A stretch of 17,342 nucleotides of DNA from Alistipes sp. CAG:514. Lineage in GTDB: Bacteria > Bacteroidota > Bacteroidia > Bacteroidales > UBA932. Position numbers and translations under genes: made by a program. Within the stretch, counting starts at the first letter, position 1. Each line of letters starts with the position of its first letter. The notes beneath the pieces were generated by a model, which was given only the letters and a program-made list of their open reading frames with translations, searched no databases and was not told the DNA's origin. Below, in pieces: positions 1-6,591 of the stretch. The stretch lies in contig HF986003.1 in NCBI GenBank assembly GCA_000431015.1, forward strand, positions 38,181-55,522. Direction: 5' to 3'.

Positions 1-144
1 AAGAGCGTCGCTTCCGCTACCAAATATTCATGGATTGAGTTTGACCCTAAGGCCATTTCAGGCAAGTTCCTGAATCTGCCGGCAAGGGCTGACATCCCTG
101 AAAACATCAACGAGCAGCTCATCGTAGACCTGTACTCTAAGTAA
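1..144 (+). CDS. rpsD: 30S ribosomal protein S4, C-terminal end (partial)
   Basis: The first 47 codons of the window read in frame 1 to a TAA stop at 142-144. The translation contains KYSWIEFDP and ends RADIPENINEQLIVDLYSK, which is the typical C-terminus of bacterial ribosomal protein S4. S4 binds 16S rRNA and nucleates assembly of the small subunit. The 5' part lies outside the window. Only 24 bases separate it from rpoA, so the two are cotranscribed as in the conserved S13-S11-S4-alpha-L17 operon. In other bacteria S4 often represses this operon by binding its leader; that leader would be upstream of this window. The identification rests on the C-terminal motif and the gene context and is firm. 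Confidence 0.95.
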   Translation, partial: KSVASATKYSWIEFDPKAISGKFLNLPARADIPENINEQLIVDLYSK

Positions 145-168
145 AAATAACACCTAAAAAGAATTAAT

Positions 169-1176
169 ATGGCAATCTTGGCATTTCAGAAACCGGACAA
201 GGTGATAATGCTCGAAGGCACCGACACCGTGGGCCGTTTCGAATTCAGACCTCTTGAGCCTGGATACGGACAGACCATCGGCAACGCCCTCCGCCGCATT
301 CTTCTCGCCTCTCTGGAAGGTTTCGCTATCAGCCAGATCAGGATTTCGGGCGTGGACCAGGAGTTCGCGACGATTCCTGGTGTGATCGAGGGGATGCAGG
401 ACATCATTCTCAACCTCAAGCAAGTGAGGTTCAAGAGAATGGTTGATACCGTTGACTCCGAGGTAGCGAACATTGTGATTAGCGGTAAGAATGAGTTTAC
501 CGCAGAGGATATTTCTAAAGGATTGTCTTCTTTCAAGGTGTTGAACCCAGAGCAGCACATCTGCTCGCTCGAACCGTCAGTTACACTCGAGATCTCCCTG
601 ACCATCACCAAGGGACGTGGCTTTGTGCCAGCCGAGGAGATGAGGGAGGAGAACACTCCGATCGGAACCATTCCGGTTGACGCTGTCTACACTCCTATCA
701 GAAAGGTGAATTGGACTGTTGAGAACTGGCGTGTCGAGCAGAAGACCGACTACGAGAAGCTGAATCTTGAGATAATCACAGACGGATCTATCTCTCCGAA
801 TATGGCGCTTCAGGAGGCGGCAAGTATCCTGATCTATCACTTCAAGCTTTTTACCGATGACAAGAAGATCTCGATTGAGAGCGCTGTCGAGTCCGATTCA
901 AAGGAACTTGACGAGGAAAGCCTCAGGATGAGACATCTCCTTCTCACCAAGCTGTCGGACATGGGTCTCTCAGTCAGAGCCTATAATTGTCTGAAGGCGG
1001 CTGACATCGACACATTCGCGGATCTTGTTTCCTACTCAAGGAATGAACTGATGAAGTTCAGGAATTTTGGAAAGAAGTCCCTCAATGAGATCGATCAGCT
1101 CGTGGAGAAGATGAAGCTACAGTTCGGGATGGATGTAAGAAAGTATAATATTGAACCCAAGAAAAAGAACGCATAG
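169..1176 (+). CDS. rpoA: DNA-directed RNA polymerase subunit alpha
   Basis: The 335-residue product is the alpha subunit, whose dimer is the scaffold on which beta and beta' assemble. The N-terminal domain is recognisable by FEFRPLEPGYGQTIGNALRR (about residues 24-43) and the following LLASLEG and PGVIEGMQDIILNLK segments. The C-terminal domain (about residues 250-320) carries SVRAYNCLKAADIDTFADLV and FGKKSLNEI, the helix-hairpin-helix surface that contacts UP elements and activators. Length is normal for the family. The ATG at 169 lies 24 bases after rpsD, with only A-rich sequence in front, as is usual for Bacteroidetes, which rarely rely on Shine-Dalgarno pairing. rplQ follows after two bases. 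Confidence 0.98.
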   Translation: MAILAFQKPDKVIMLEGTDTVGRFEFRPLEPGYGQTIGNALRRILLASLEGFAISQIRISGVDQEFATIPGVIEGMQDIILNLKQVRFKRMVDTVDSEVANIVISGKNEFTAEDISKGLSSFKVLNPEQHICSLEPSVTLEISLTITKGRGFVPAEEMREENTPIGTIPVDAVYTPIRKVNWTVENWRVEQKTDYEKLNLEIITDGSISPNMALQEAASILIYHFKLFTDDKKISIESAVESDSKELDEESLRMRHLLLTKLSDMGLSVRAYNCLKAADIDTFADLVSYSRNELMKFRNFGKKSLNEIDQLVEKMKLQFGMDVRKYNIEPKKKNA

Positions 1177-1178
1177 AA

Positions 1179-1670
1179 ATGAGGCACAATAAAGCAATCA
1201 ATCACCTTGGTCGTAAGTCAGGCCATCGTAAGGCTATGATGGCCAACATGGCGACTTCTTTGATCATGCACAAGAGGATCACGACGACCGTGGCTAAGGC
1301 CAAGGCCCTCAAGACCTACGTCGAGCCTCTCATCACCAAGTCAAAGGAGGACACGACTCATTCACGTAGAATCGTGTTCAGCTACCTTAAGAACAAGGAG
1401 GCTATCAAGGAACTCTTCGGAGTGATCGCCGCGAAGGTGGCTGACCGTCCTGGTGGCTACACCAGAGTTCTCCATTTAGGTTTCCGTCAGGGTGACGGCG
1501 CCGACATGGCACTCATCGAGTTGGTCGACTTCAACGAGGCTGCTCTTACCACCAAGAAAGAGGAGAAGAAGTCAACTCGCCGCAGCCGCGCCAAGAAGGT
1601 AGAGGCTCCGAAGGTTGAGGAGGCTCAGGCCGAGGCTCCTGCTCAGGAAGAGGCTCCAAAGGCTGAATAA
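1179..1670 (+). CDS. rplQ: 50S ribosomal protein L17 with extended acidic tail
   Basis: The 163-residue product begins MRHNKAINHLGRKSGHRKAM, the diagnostic L17 N-terminus, and continues with GGYTRVLHLGFRQGDGADMALIEL near residues 88-112. L17 lies near the peptide exit tunnel of the large subunit. The core (about 115 residues) is followed by a Lys/Arg patch (KKEEKKSTRRSRAKK) and a low-complexity Ala/Glu/Pro tail of about 30 residues. To my knowledge such tails are common in Bacteroidetes L17 and absent from the shorter E. coli protein. The start is two bases after the rpoA stop, so translation is probably coupled. A strong terminator follows within 30 bases, making this the last gene of the operon. 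Confidence 0.97.
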   Translation: MRHNKAINHLGRKSGHRKAMMANMATSLIMHKRITTTVAKAKALKTYVEPLITKSKEDTTHSRRIVFSYLKNKEAIKELFGVIAAKVADRPGGYTRVLHLGFRQGDGADMALIELVDFNEAALTTKKEEKKSTRRSRAKKVEAPKVEEAQAEAPAQEEAPKAE

Positions 1671-1698
1671 TCGCAAAAAACAAGAGCGAATATCATGG

Positions 1699-1730
1699 AA
1701 GACGGTCATCAAGACCGTCTTTTTTTATAT
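1699..1730 (+). terminator. Intrinsic terminator of the rpoA-rplQ operon
   Basis: A perfect 9-bp stem (AAGACGGTC 1699-1707 with GACCGTCTT 1713-1721) closes a 5-base loop and runs straight into a run of seven T (1720-1726). It sits 29 bases after the rplQ stop, in the right place to end the ribosomal alpha operon before hppA. Confidence 0.93.
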
Positions 1731-1769
1731 TTTTATGCCATTCTGCTACGATATACCCCAGTTTTTTCT

Positions 1770-1777
1770 TATTTTTG
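1770..1777 (+). promoter_or_regulatory. Candidate hppA promoter, -7 element
   Basis: TATTTTTG fits the Bacteroidetes sigma-ABfr -7 consensus TAnnTTTG and lies 71 bases upstream of the hppA ATG, after the operon terminator. No good TTTG is seen 19-21 bases upstream (only TTCTG at 1741-1745), so the -33 element is weak. The predicted start of transcription is near 1784. Confidence 0.5.
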
Positions 1778-1790
1778 TAGTTCAAGTTGT

Positions 1791-1812
1791 TGTCCAAAGG
1801 ACATCTTTTTTT
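1791..1812 (+). promoter_or_regulatory. Small hairpin plus T-run in the hppA leader
   Basis: TGTCC (1791-1795) and GGACA (1799-1803) form a 5-bp stem with an AAA loop, followed by TC and seven T (1806-1812). It would lie just inside the leader of a transcript starting near 1784. It could be a weak attenuator, a backup terminator for the upstream operon, or chance. The short stem keeps confidence low. Confidence 0.3.
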
Positions 1813-1848
1813 AGCTGGAAACTATAAATCGTTATAATTTATTTACTT

Positions 1849-4038
1849 ATGAGTTTTTTATTCTATTTTGTACCTGTGGCTTCATTGGTAGCCCTCTTCT
1901 TCGCCTGGTTTTTCTATCATCAGATGAAGAAGGAAGATGAAGGTACTCCGACCATGAAGGAAATCGCCCAGTATGTGCGTGAGGGCGCCATGGCATACCT
2001 TAAACAACAGTATAAAGTTGTTGGAATCGTCTTTGTGGTTCTTGCGGTGCTGTTCAGCATTCTGGCCTTCGGTTTCGGCGTGCAGAACAAATGGGTGCCG
2101 TTCGCGTTCCTTACAGGCGGTTTCTTCTCGGCTCTTGCCGGCTATGTCGGCATGAGAACCGCCACCTACGCTTCGGCAAGAACCGCCAACGCTGTCAGCA
2201 AGTCGCTAAACTCCGGATTGAAGCTTGCTTTCCGTTCCGGAGCCGTAATGGGACTTACAGTTGTCGGTCTTGGTCTTCTTGACATCTCGATCTGGTGGGT
2301 GGTGCTGAATGCCTTTGTGCATGAGGCCAGCCAGTCGCAGTCTTTGGTTGTGATCACCACCACGATGCTTACATTCGGTATGGGAGCGTCCACTCAGGCT
2401 CTGTTCGCCAGAGTGGGCGGCGGTATCTACACGAAGGCCGCCGACGTGGGAGCCGACATTGTAGGCAAGGTTGAGCAGGACATTCCTGAAGATGACCCTA
2501 GAAACCCTGCCACAATCGCCGACAACGTTGGTGACAACGTCGGTGATGTCGCTGGTATGGGCGCTGACCTCTATGAGTCCTACTGCGGATCAGTCCTTGC
2601 CACGATGGCGCTTGGCGCGTCTGCGTTCTTCGGTGATGTGGACGGCCAGATTAGGGCCATCCTTGCTCCGATGATGATCGCCGCCATTGGTGTCGTCCTT
2701 TCCATCATCGGCATCTACGCCGTAAGGACAAAGGAAGGAGCCGGACTTCAGCAGCTTCTTAAATCCCTGAGCGTGGGTACGAACCTCAGCGCGGCCTTGA
2801 TCGCCGTTCTTACTTTTGTGGTTCTCTACCTCCTTGGTTTCGAGAATTGGTGGCAGTTGAGCCTTTCCGTGATCTCCGGCCTGCTTGCCGGAGTCATCAT
2901 CGGCAAGGCAACCGAGTACTACACCTCTCATTCCTACAAGCCTACGCAGCAACTTGCGGAGAGTTCGCAGACCGGCCCGGCCACTGTTATCATCAATGGT
3001 ATAGGCCTCGGAATGATCTCCACATGCATTCCTGTCGTGACAATCGTAGTGGCGATCCTGCTCTCCTACCTTTGCGCAACAGGGTTCTCCTTTGACCCTG
3101 CTTTGATCAGCAACGGTCTCTACGGTATCAGTATCGCGGCTGTCGGAATGCTTTCCACCCTTGGAATCACGCTTGCGACCGACGCTTATGGCCCGATCGC
3201 CGACAATGCCGGCGGCAACGCCCAGATGAGTGAGCTGGATCCTGAGGTCCGTCACCGCACAGACACCCTTGACGCTCTTGGCAACACCACCGCCGCTACC
3301 GGCAAAGGCTTTGCCATCGGTTCCGCCGCCCTTACGGCCCTGGCTCTCCTTGCCTCTTACATCGAGGAGATAAAGATCGGCCTTCAGCACATGGGCACCG
3401 CCGTTCTTCAGATCGGTGACAAGGTTGTCAATGTGGCCGAGGCCACGATCCCTCAGATCATCAGCTACTATGAGGTCAACCTCATGAATCCGTGTGTCCT
3501 CGCCGGAGTCTTTGTCGGCGCGATGATGGCATTCCTGTTCTGCGGTATGACAATGAACGCTGTGGGACGCGCCGCCCAGAAGATGGTTGTCGAGGTACGT
3601 CGTCAGTTCCGTGAGATCGCGGGCATCCTGGAGGGCAAGCAGCGTCCGGACTACAAGCGTTGCGTCGAGATCTCCACGAAGGCCGCCCAGCACGAGATGA
3701 TCACTCCTGCACTCACGGCGATCATAGTTCCGGTCCTTGTCGGTATCATTCTTGGAGAGGCTGGTGTCATGGGTCTCCTTATCGGAGGTCTTGGAGCCGG
3801 ATTCATTCTAGCCATCTTCCTCGCCAACTCAGGAGGAGCGTGGGACAATGCCAAGAAATATGTCGAGGATGGTCACTTCGGAGGCAAGAACTCTGTCAAC
3901 CATCATGCGACGGTTGTAGGTGACACGGTAGGTGATCCGTTCAAGGACACATCCGGACCGTCATTGAACATTCTTATCAAGCTTATGAGCATGGTGTCGA
4001 TCGTGATGGCCGGGCTTATTGTCATGATTCATGGCTAG
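1849..4038 (+). CDS. hppA: K+-dependent ion-translocating membrane pyrophosphatase (probably Na+ or Na+/H+)
   Basis: The 729-residue integral membrane protein couples PPi hydrolysis to ion export. The catalytic loop around residues 197-245 shows GADIVGKVEQDIPEDDPRNP, then NVGDNVGDVAGMGADLYESY. A second site has DAYGPIADNAGG (446-456), and the third GGAWDNAKKYVEDG plus GDTVGDPFKDTSGPS near the C-terminus, so all substrate and Mg-binding Asp clusters are intact. GNTTAATGKG (478-487) has Ala482 and Gly485 where K+-independent enzymes have Lys and Thr, which predicts K+ dependence. Glu243 in ADLYESY matches the gate Glu position of Na+-pumping enzymes. Thr89, Phe93 and Asp145 recall the signature of the Na+,H+ subclass described for Bacteroides vulgatus, though I cannot align it. 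About 16 hydrophobic segments are expected. Confidence 0.95.
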   Translation: MSFLFYFVPVASLVALFFAWFFYHQMKKEDEGTPTMKEIAQYVREGAMAYLKQQYKVVGIVFVVLAVLFSILAFGFGVQNKWVPFAFLTGGFFSALAGYVGMRTATYASARTANAVSKSLNSGLKLAFRSGAVMGLTVVGLGLLDISIWWVVLNAFVHEASQSQSLVVITTTMLTFGMGASTQALFARVGGGIYTKAADVGADIVGKVEQDIPEDDPRNPATIADNVGDNVGDVAGMGADLYESYCGSVLATMALGASAFFGDVDGQIRAILAPMMIAAIGVVLSIIGIYAVRTKEGAGLQQLLKSLSVGTNLSAALIAVLTFVVLYLLGFENWWQLSLSVISGLLAGVIIGKATEYYTSHSYKPTQQLAESSQTGPATVIINGIGLGMISTCIPVVTIVVAILLSYLCATGFSFDPALISNGLYGISIAAVGMLSTLGITLATDAYGPIADNAGGNAQMSELDPEVRHRTDTLDALGNTTAATGKGFAIGSAALTALALLASYIEEIKIGLQHMGTAVLQIGDKVVNVAEATIPQIISYYEVNLMNPCVLAGVFVGAMMAFLFCGMTMNAVGRAAQKMVVEVRRQFREIAGILEGKQRPDYKRCVEISTKAAQHEMITPALTAIIVPVLVGIILGEAGVMGLLIGGLGAGFILAIFLANSGGAWDNAKKYVEDGHFGGKNSVNHHATVVGDTVGDPFKDTSGPSLNILIKLMSMVSIVMAGLIVMIHG

Positions 4039-4074
4039 CAGACCCGCCTGACCGTTCATCAAAATAGTTCACGA

Positions 4075-5127
4075 ATGAAGAAAGTAACCATTAGAGATGT
4101 GGCGAGAGAAGCCGGAGTTTCAGTGACTCTGGTTTCTTTCGTGATGAATGCGAAAATGGGCCCGGACGGCAGGTTGGACTGTCCGGTTAACCCTGACACG
4201 GCGCAGAGGGTTCTTCAGGTTGCCAAGAGGCTGGGCTACAGGCGTAACAATGCCGCCGCATCCCTCCGAAGCGGAAGGACTCATTCCATTGCCGTGATCG
4301 TGTCTGACATTGCAAATCCATTCTTTGCCGAGATTTGCAGGAATATCGAGAACATAGCCTATAAGGATGGTTTTACGGTGATCTTCGCGAGCTCTGAAGA
4401 GAATCCTCAGAAGTTGGCTCACCTTGTCGAGACCATGGTAGGCTATAGCGTCGAGGGACTCATTGTGGCTCCTTGCATAGGTGCCGAGGCCGCTTTGGCA
4501 AGAGCGGTCAACATTGGTATTCCTACAGTTTTGATTGACAGGAATATGCCAGGGGAGGACTTCGGACGAGTGCTTGTCGACAACATCGATGCCGGAAAAG
4601 TGGCCGCTAAGTACCTGATCCATCAAGGATTCGGGAAGGTGGAGATGATCACCTACAAGTCAGGCGTAAACAGCCTCACTGACAGGGAGACCGGTTATGA
4701 GATGGCTATGGAGGAGGCTGGTCTGAAGGACGAGGTCAGGATTCATAAGATTGAGTATGAAGCCGAGGCTGCCAAGAAGGATGTCATCGAGATTTTCCGC
4801 GATGCTGCCAAACGTGGCGTCGAAGCCTTCATCCTTCCGACAAAACGAATCGCGATGTACGGTTTCAACGCGCTGAATGTCTTAGGGTTGAACTTGCCGA
4901 AGGATTTCTCTTTCGTCTGCTTTGACGAGAGCGATGTCTATGAGCTGAACAAGCCGGTGGTCCCTCATGTCATCCAGCCGCTTTCCGAGATAGCGTCGAG
5001 GTCTTTCGCACTTCTTCAGAATATGATAGAGGGCAAGGTCTCCGAGGAAGAAAAGACCTCCCTGCTCAAGGTAAAGCTTGTGCTGGGAGGACGTTTCGGC
5101 GGCGAATCGACGGAAGCGTCGTTCTAG
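4075..5127 (+). CDS. LacI/GalR-family transcriptional regulator with an expanded DNA-binding region
   Basis: The 350-residue protein starts MKKVTIRDVAREAGVSVTLV, a LacI-type helix-turn-helix, and has the hinge-helix region NNAAASLRSGRTHSIAVIV (about residues 58-76) leading into a periplasmic-binding-protein-like ligand domain (IANPFFAEICRNIE; VLIDRN; GYEMAMEEAGL; FVCFDESDVYELNKP; VIQPLSEIA). Between the recognition helix and the third helix there are roughly nine extra residues (AKMGPDGRLDCPVNPDTAQR) compared with the usual NGKxxVSxETRxR. It lies 36 bases after hppA with no visible terminator and may be cotranscribed. No sugar-use genes are nearby, so effector and targets are unknown. Its stop codon overlaps that of purE on the other strand. 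Confidence 0.88.
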   Translation: MKKVTIRDVAREAGVSVTLVSFVMNAKMGPDGRLDCPVNPDTAQRVLQVAKRLGYRRNNAAASLRSGRTHSIAVIVSDIANPFFAEICRNIENIAYKDGFTVIFASSEENPQKLAHLVETMVGYSVEGLIVAPCIGAEAALARAVNIGIPTVLIDRNMPGEDFGRVLVDNIDAGKVAAKYLIHQGFGKVEMITYKSGVNSLTDRETGYEMAMEEAGLKDEVRIHKIEYEAEAAKKDVIEIFRDAAKRGVEAFILPTKRIAMYGFNALNVLGLNLPKDFSFVCFDESDVYELNKPVVPHVIQPLSEIASRSFALLQNMIEGKVSEEEKTSLLKVKLVLGGRFGGESTEASF

Positions 5128-5594
5128 ATCGTAGTCTTGTAGATTTTTTCAGCTTGAGCCTTGCGGTAGTCATCGAGCTTATCCGAGATCGCAGTGTCTT
5201 GGAGGGCGAGAATCTCTGCCGCAAGGATTGCTGCGTTCTTGGCTCCCCCTATGGCCACGGTAGCCACCGGAATGCCTGTCGGCATCTGTACCATTGACAG
5301 GAGTGAGTCCAGACCGCCGAGGTTTTTCGTCGCCATCGGAACCGCGATAACCGGTAAGGTCGTAAGTCCGGCTGCGACACCGGCAAGATGGGCCGCGCCT
5401 CCGGCTCCCGCGATGACTACACCGAATCCGCGCCCCTTCAGGCCTTTGGTGTACTCAAACATCAATTCCGGGGTTCTGTGGGCGCTGATCACCCTTTTCT
5501 CGAACTCTATCCCGAAGTCCGTCAAAATCTGCTCGGCTCCTGACATGACATCGTAGTCACTGGTGGAACCCATGATAATAGCTACTTTAAGCAT
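5124..5594 (-). CDS. purE: N5-carboxyaminoimidazole ribonucleotide mutase (class I PurE)
   Basis: The 156-residue product catalyses the rearrangement of N5-CAIR to CAIR in de novo purine synthesis. Conserved sites are visible: IIMGSTSDYD (GSTSD, residues 9-13), SAHRTP with the catalytic His39, AGAGGAAHLAG (62-72), LPVIAVP, and SMVQMPTGIPVATVAIGGAKNAAILA in the C-terminal half. Length and these motifs fit class I, which needs PurK to make N5-CAIR; purK is not in this window. It is the last gene of the M16-miaA-purE run, 25 bases after miaA. There is no room for a terminator of its own, because its stop (CTA on the plus strand, 5124-5126) overlaps the stop of the convergent regulator gene. Confidence 0.96.
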   Translation of the reverse strand: MLKVAIIMGSTSDYDVMSGAEQILTDFGIEFEKRVISAHRTPELMFEYTKGLKGRGFGVVIAGAGGAAHLAGVAAGLTTLPVIAVPMATKNLGGLDSLLSMVQMPTGIPVATVAIGGAKNAAILAAEILALQDTAISDKLDDYRKAQAEKIYKTTI

Positions 5595-5619
5595 AAATAT
5601 TTATTGAGTTTTATAGAGT

Positions 5620-6588
5620 TTATTTCACCTCTGTCCAGTGGATCCGGATTCCGTCCTTCTCCATGCCTCTGAACCAGGTCATCTGGCGTTTGGCGAACTG
5701 GTGGATGGCGTTCGCCAGCAGGGTGCGCATCTCATTCCAAGTCAGGACACCGAGGACGTACTGCGTGACGAACTTGTACTCAAGCCCGTAGTAGACAAGG
5801 TCTTCCGGTCTGATTCCGCTGTTCAGAAGCCCCTTTACCTCCTCGACCATGCCGCCGGCAAGCCTCTCGTCAAGCCGCTTGTCGATCCTGGCGACCCTTT
5901 CCTCACGGCTGACCAGAGTCCCGATGTAGTACGGATTCTTCGGCAGGAAGCCAGTCCTTTTCACGGGATGCTCCCTCTCGTAGATGGCCACTTCCAACGC
6001 CCTGATTATCCTGCGTTTGGATTGCAGTACTCCTTCGTCCGGAAGCGGCCCGAACTCGGACAGCCTCTGGATCAGAGACTCCGCGTCGTACTGTTCGAGC
6101 TCTTCCCTAAGGGCCTCGTCCGGAGGCACTTGCGGCAATGTGTAGCCGCAGGTCGCAGCCTGGATGTAGAGCCCGGTGCCACCGCACAGAATCGGTACCC
6201 GACCCCTTTCACGGATGTCTTTGTAGGAATATTCAAAGGCCTGCTGCCATTGGTAGAGGTCGAATCTGGTCCCGGCGGGAACGATGTCGATTAGGTGGTA
6301 GGGAACGTCTCCATATTCATTCAGATCCTTCCCGGTGCCGATGTCCATTCCCCGGTAGACCTGGCGGGAGTCGGCTGAAAGGATCTCTCCACCGCACCTG
6401 CGGGCCAGATCCACGGCATAGCGGGTCTTTCCGGATGCAGTCGGCCCTAGCACGACGATCAGATCGATCGCTCCGGAAGCATATTCATTGAATATGCCCC
6501 CGAAGTCGATGGTCTCAGGCTCCGGGAGGGGAGCCGGGGGAGGGATGGGGATCGCCTCCCGAAGTTTGTTCTGTGGCTTTCTGCCCAT
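5620..6588 (-). CDS. miaA: tRNA dimethylallyltransferase with N-terminal extension
   Basis: The 322-residue enzyme transfers a dimethylallyl group to N6 of A37 in tRNAs that read UNN codons. The P-loop GPTASGKT (residues 48-55), the substrate motif SADSRQVYRGMDIGTGK (71-87), and CGGTGLYIQA are all present, as is the C-terminal FAKRQMTWFRG segment. The P-loop normally lies about 10 residues from the start; here a Pro-rich segment (IPIPPPAPLPEPETI) and a short helix-like stretch precede it. No ATG, GTG or TTG start lies between this tract and the P-loop, and the ATG at 6588 is three bases after the upstream stop codon, so the long start looks real. It is cotranscribed with the M16 protease gene and purE. 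Confidence 0.95.
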   Translation of the reverse strand: MGRKPQNKLREAIPIPPPAPLPEPETIDFGGIFNEYASGAIDLIVVLGPTASGKTRYAVDLARRCGGEILSADSRQVYRGMDIGTGKDLNEYGDVPYHLIDIVPAGTRFDLYQWQQAFEYSYKDIRERGRVPILCGGTGLYIQAATCGYTLPQVPPDEALREELEQYDAESLIQRLSEFGPLPDEGVLQSKRRIIRALEVAIYEREHPVKRTGFLPKNPYYIGTLVSREERVARIDKRLDERLAGGMVEEVKGLLNSGIRPEDLVYYGLEYKFVTQYVLGVLTWNEMRTLLANAIHQFAKRQMTWFRGMEKDGIRIHWTEVK

Positions 6589-6591
6589 CTG

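Noticed and set aside
2590..3693. Long minus-strand open frame opposite hppA
   Set aside because: It lies wholly antisense to the well-supported hppA, has a low-complexity His/Asp/Gly-rich translation and no recognisable domain; it is a by-product of codon bias.
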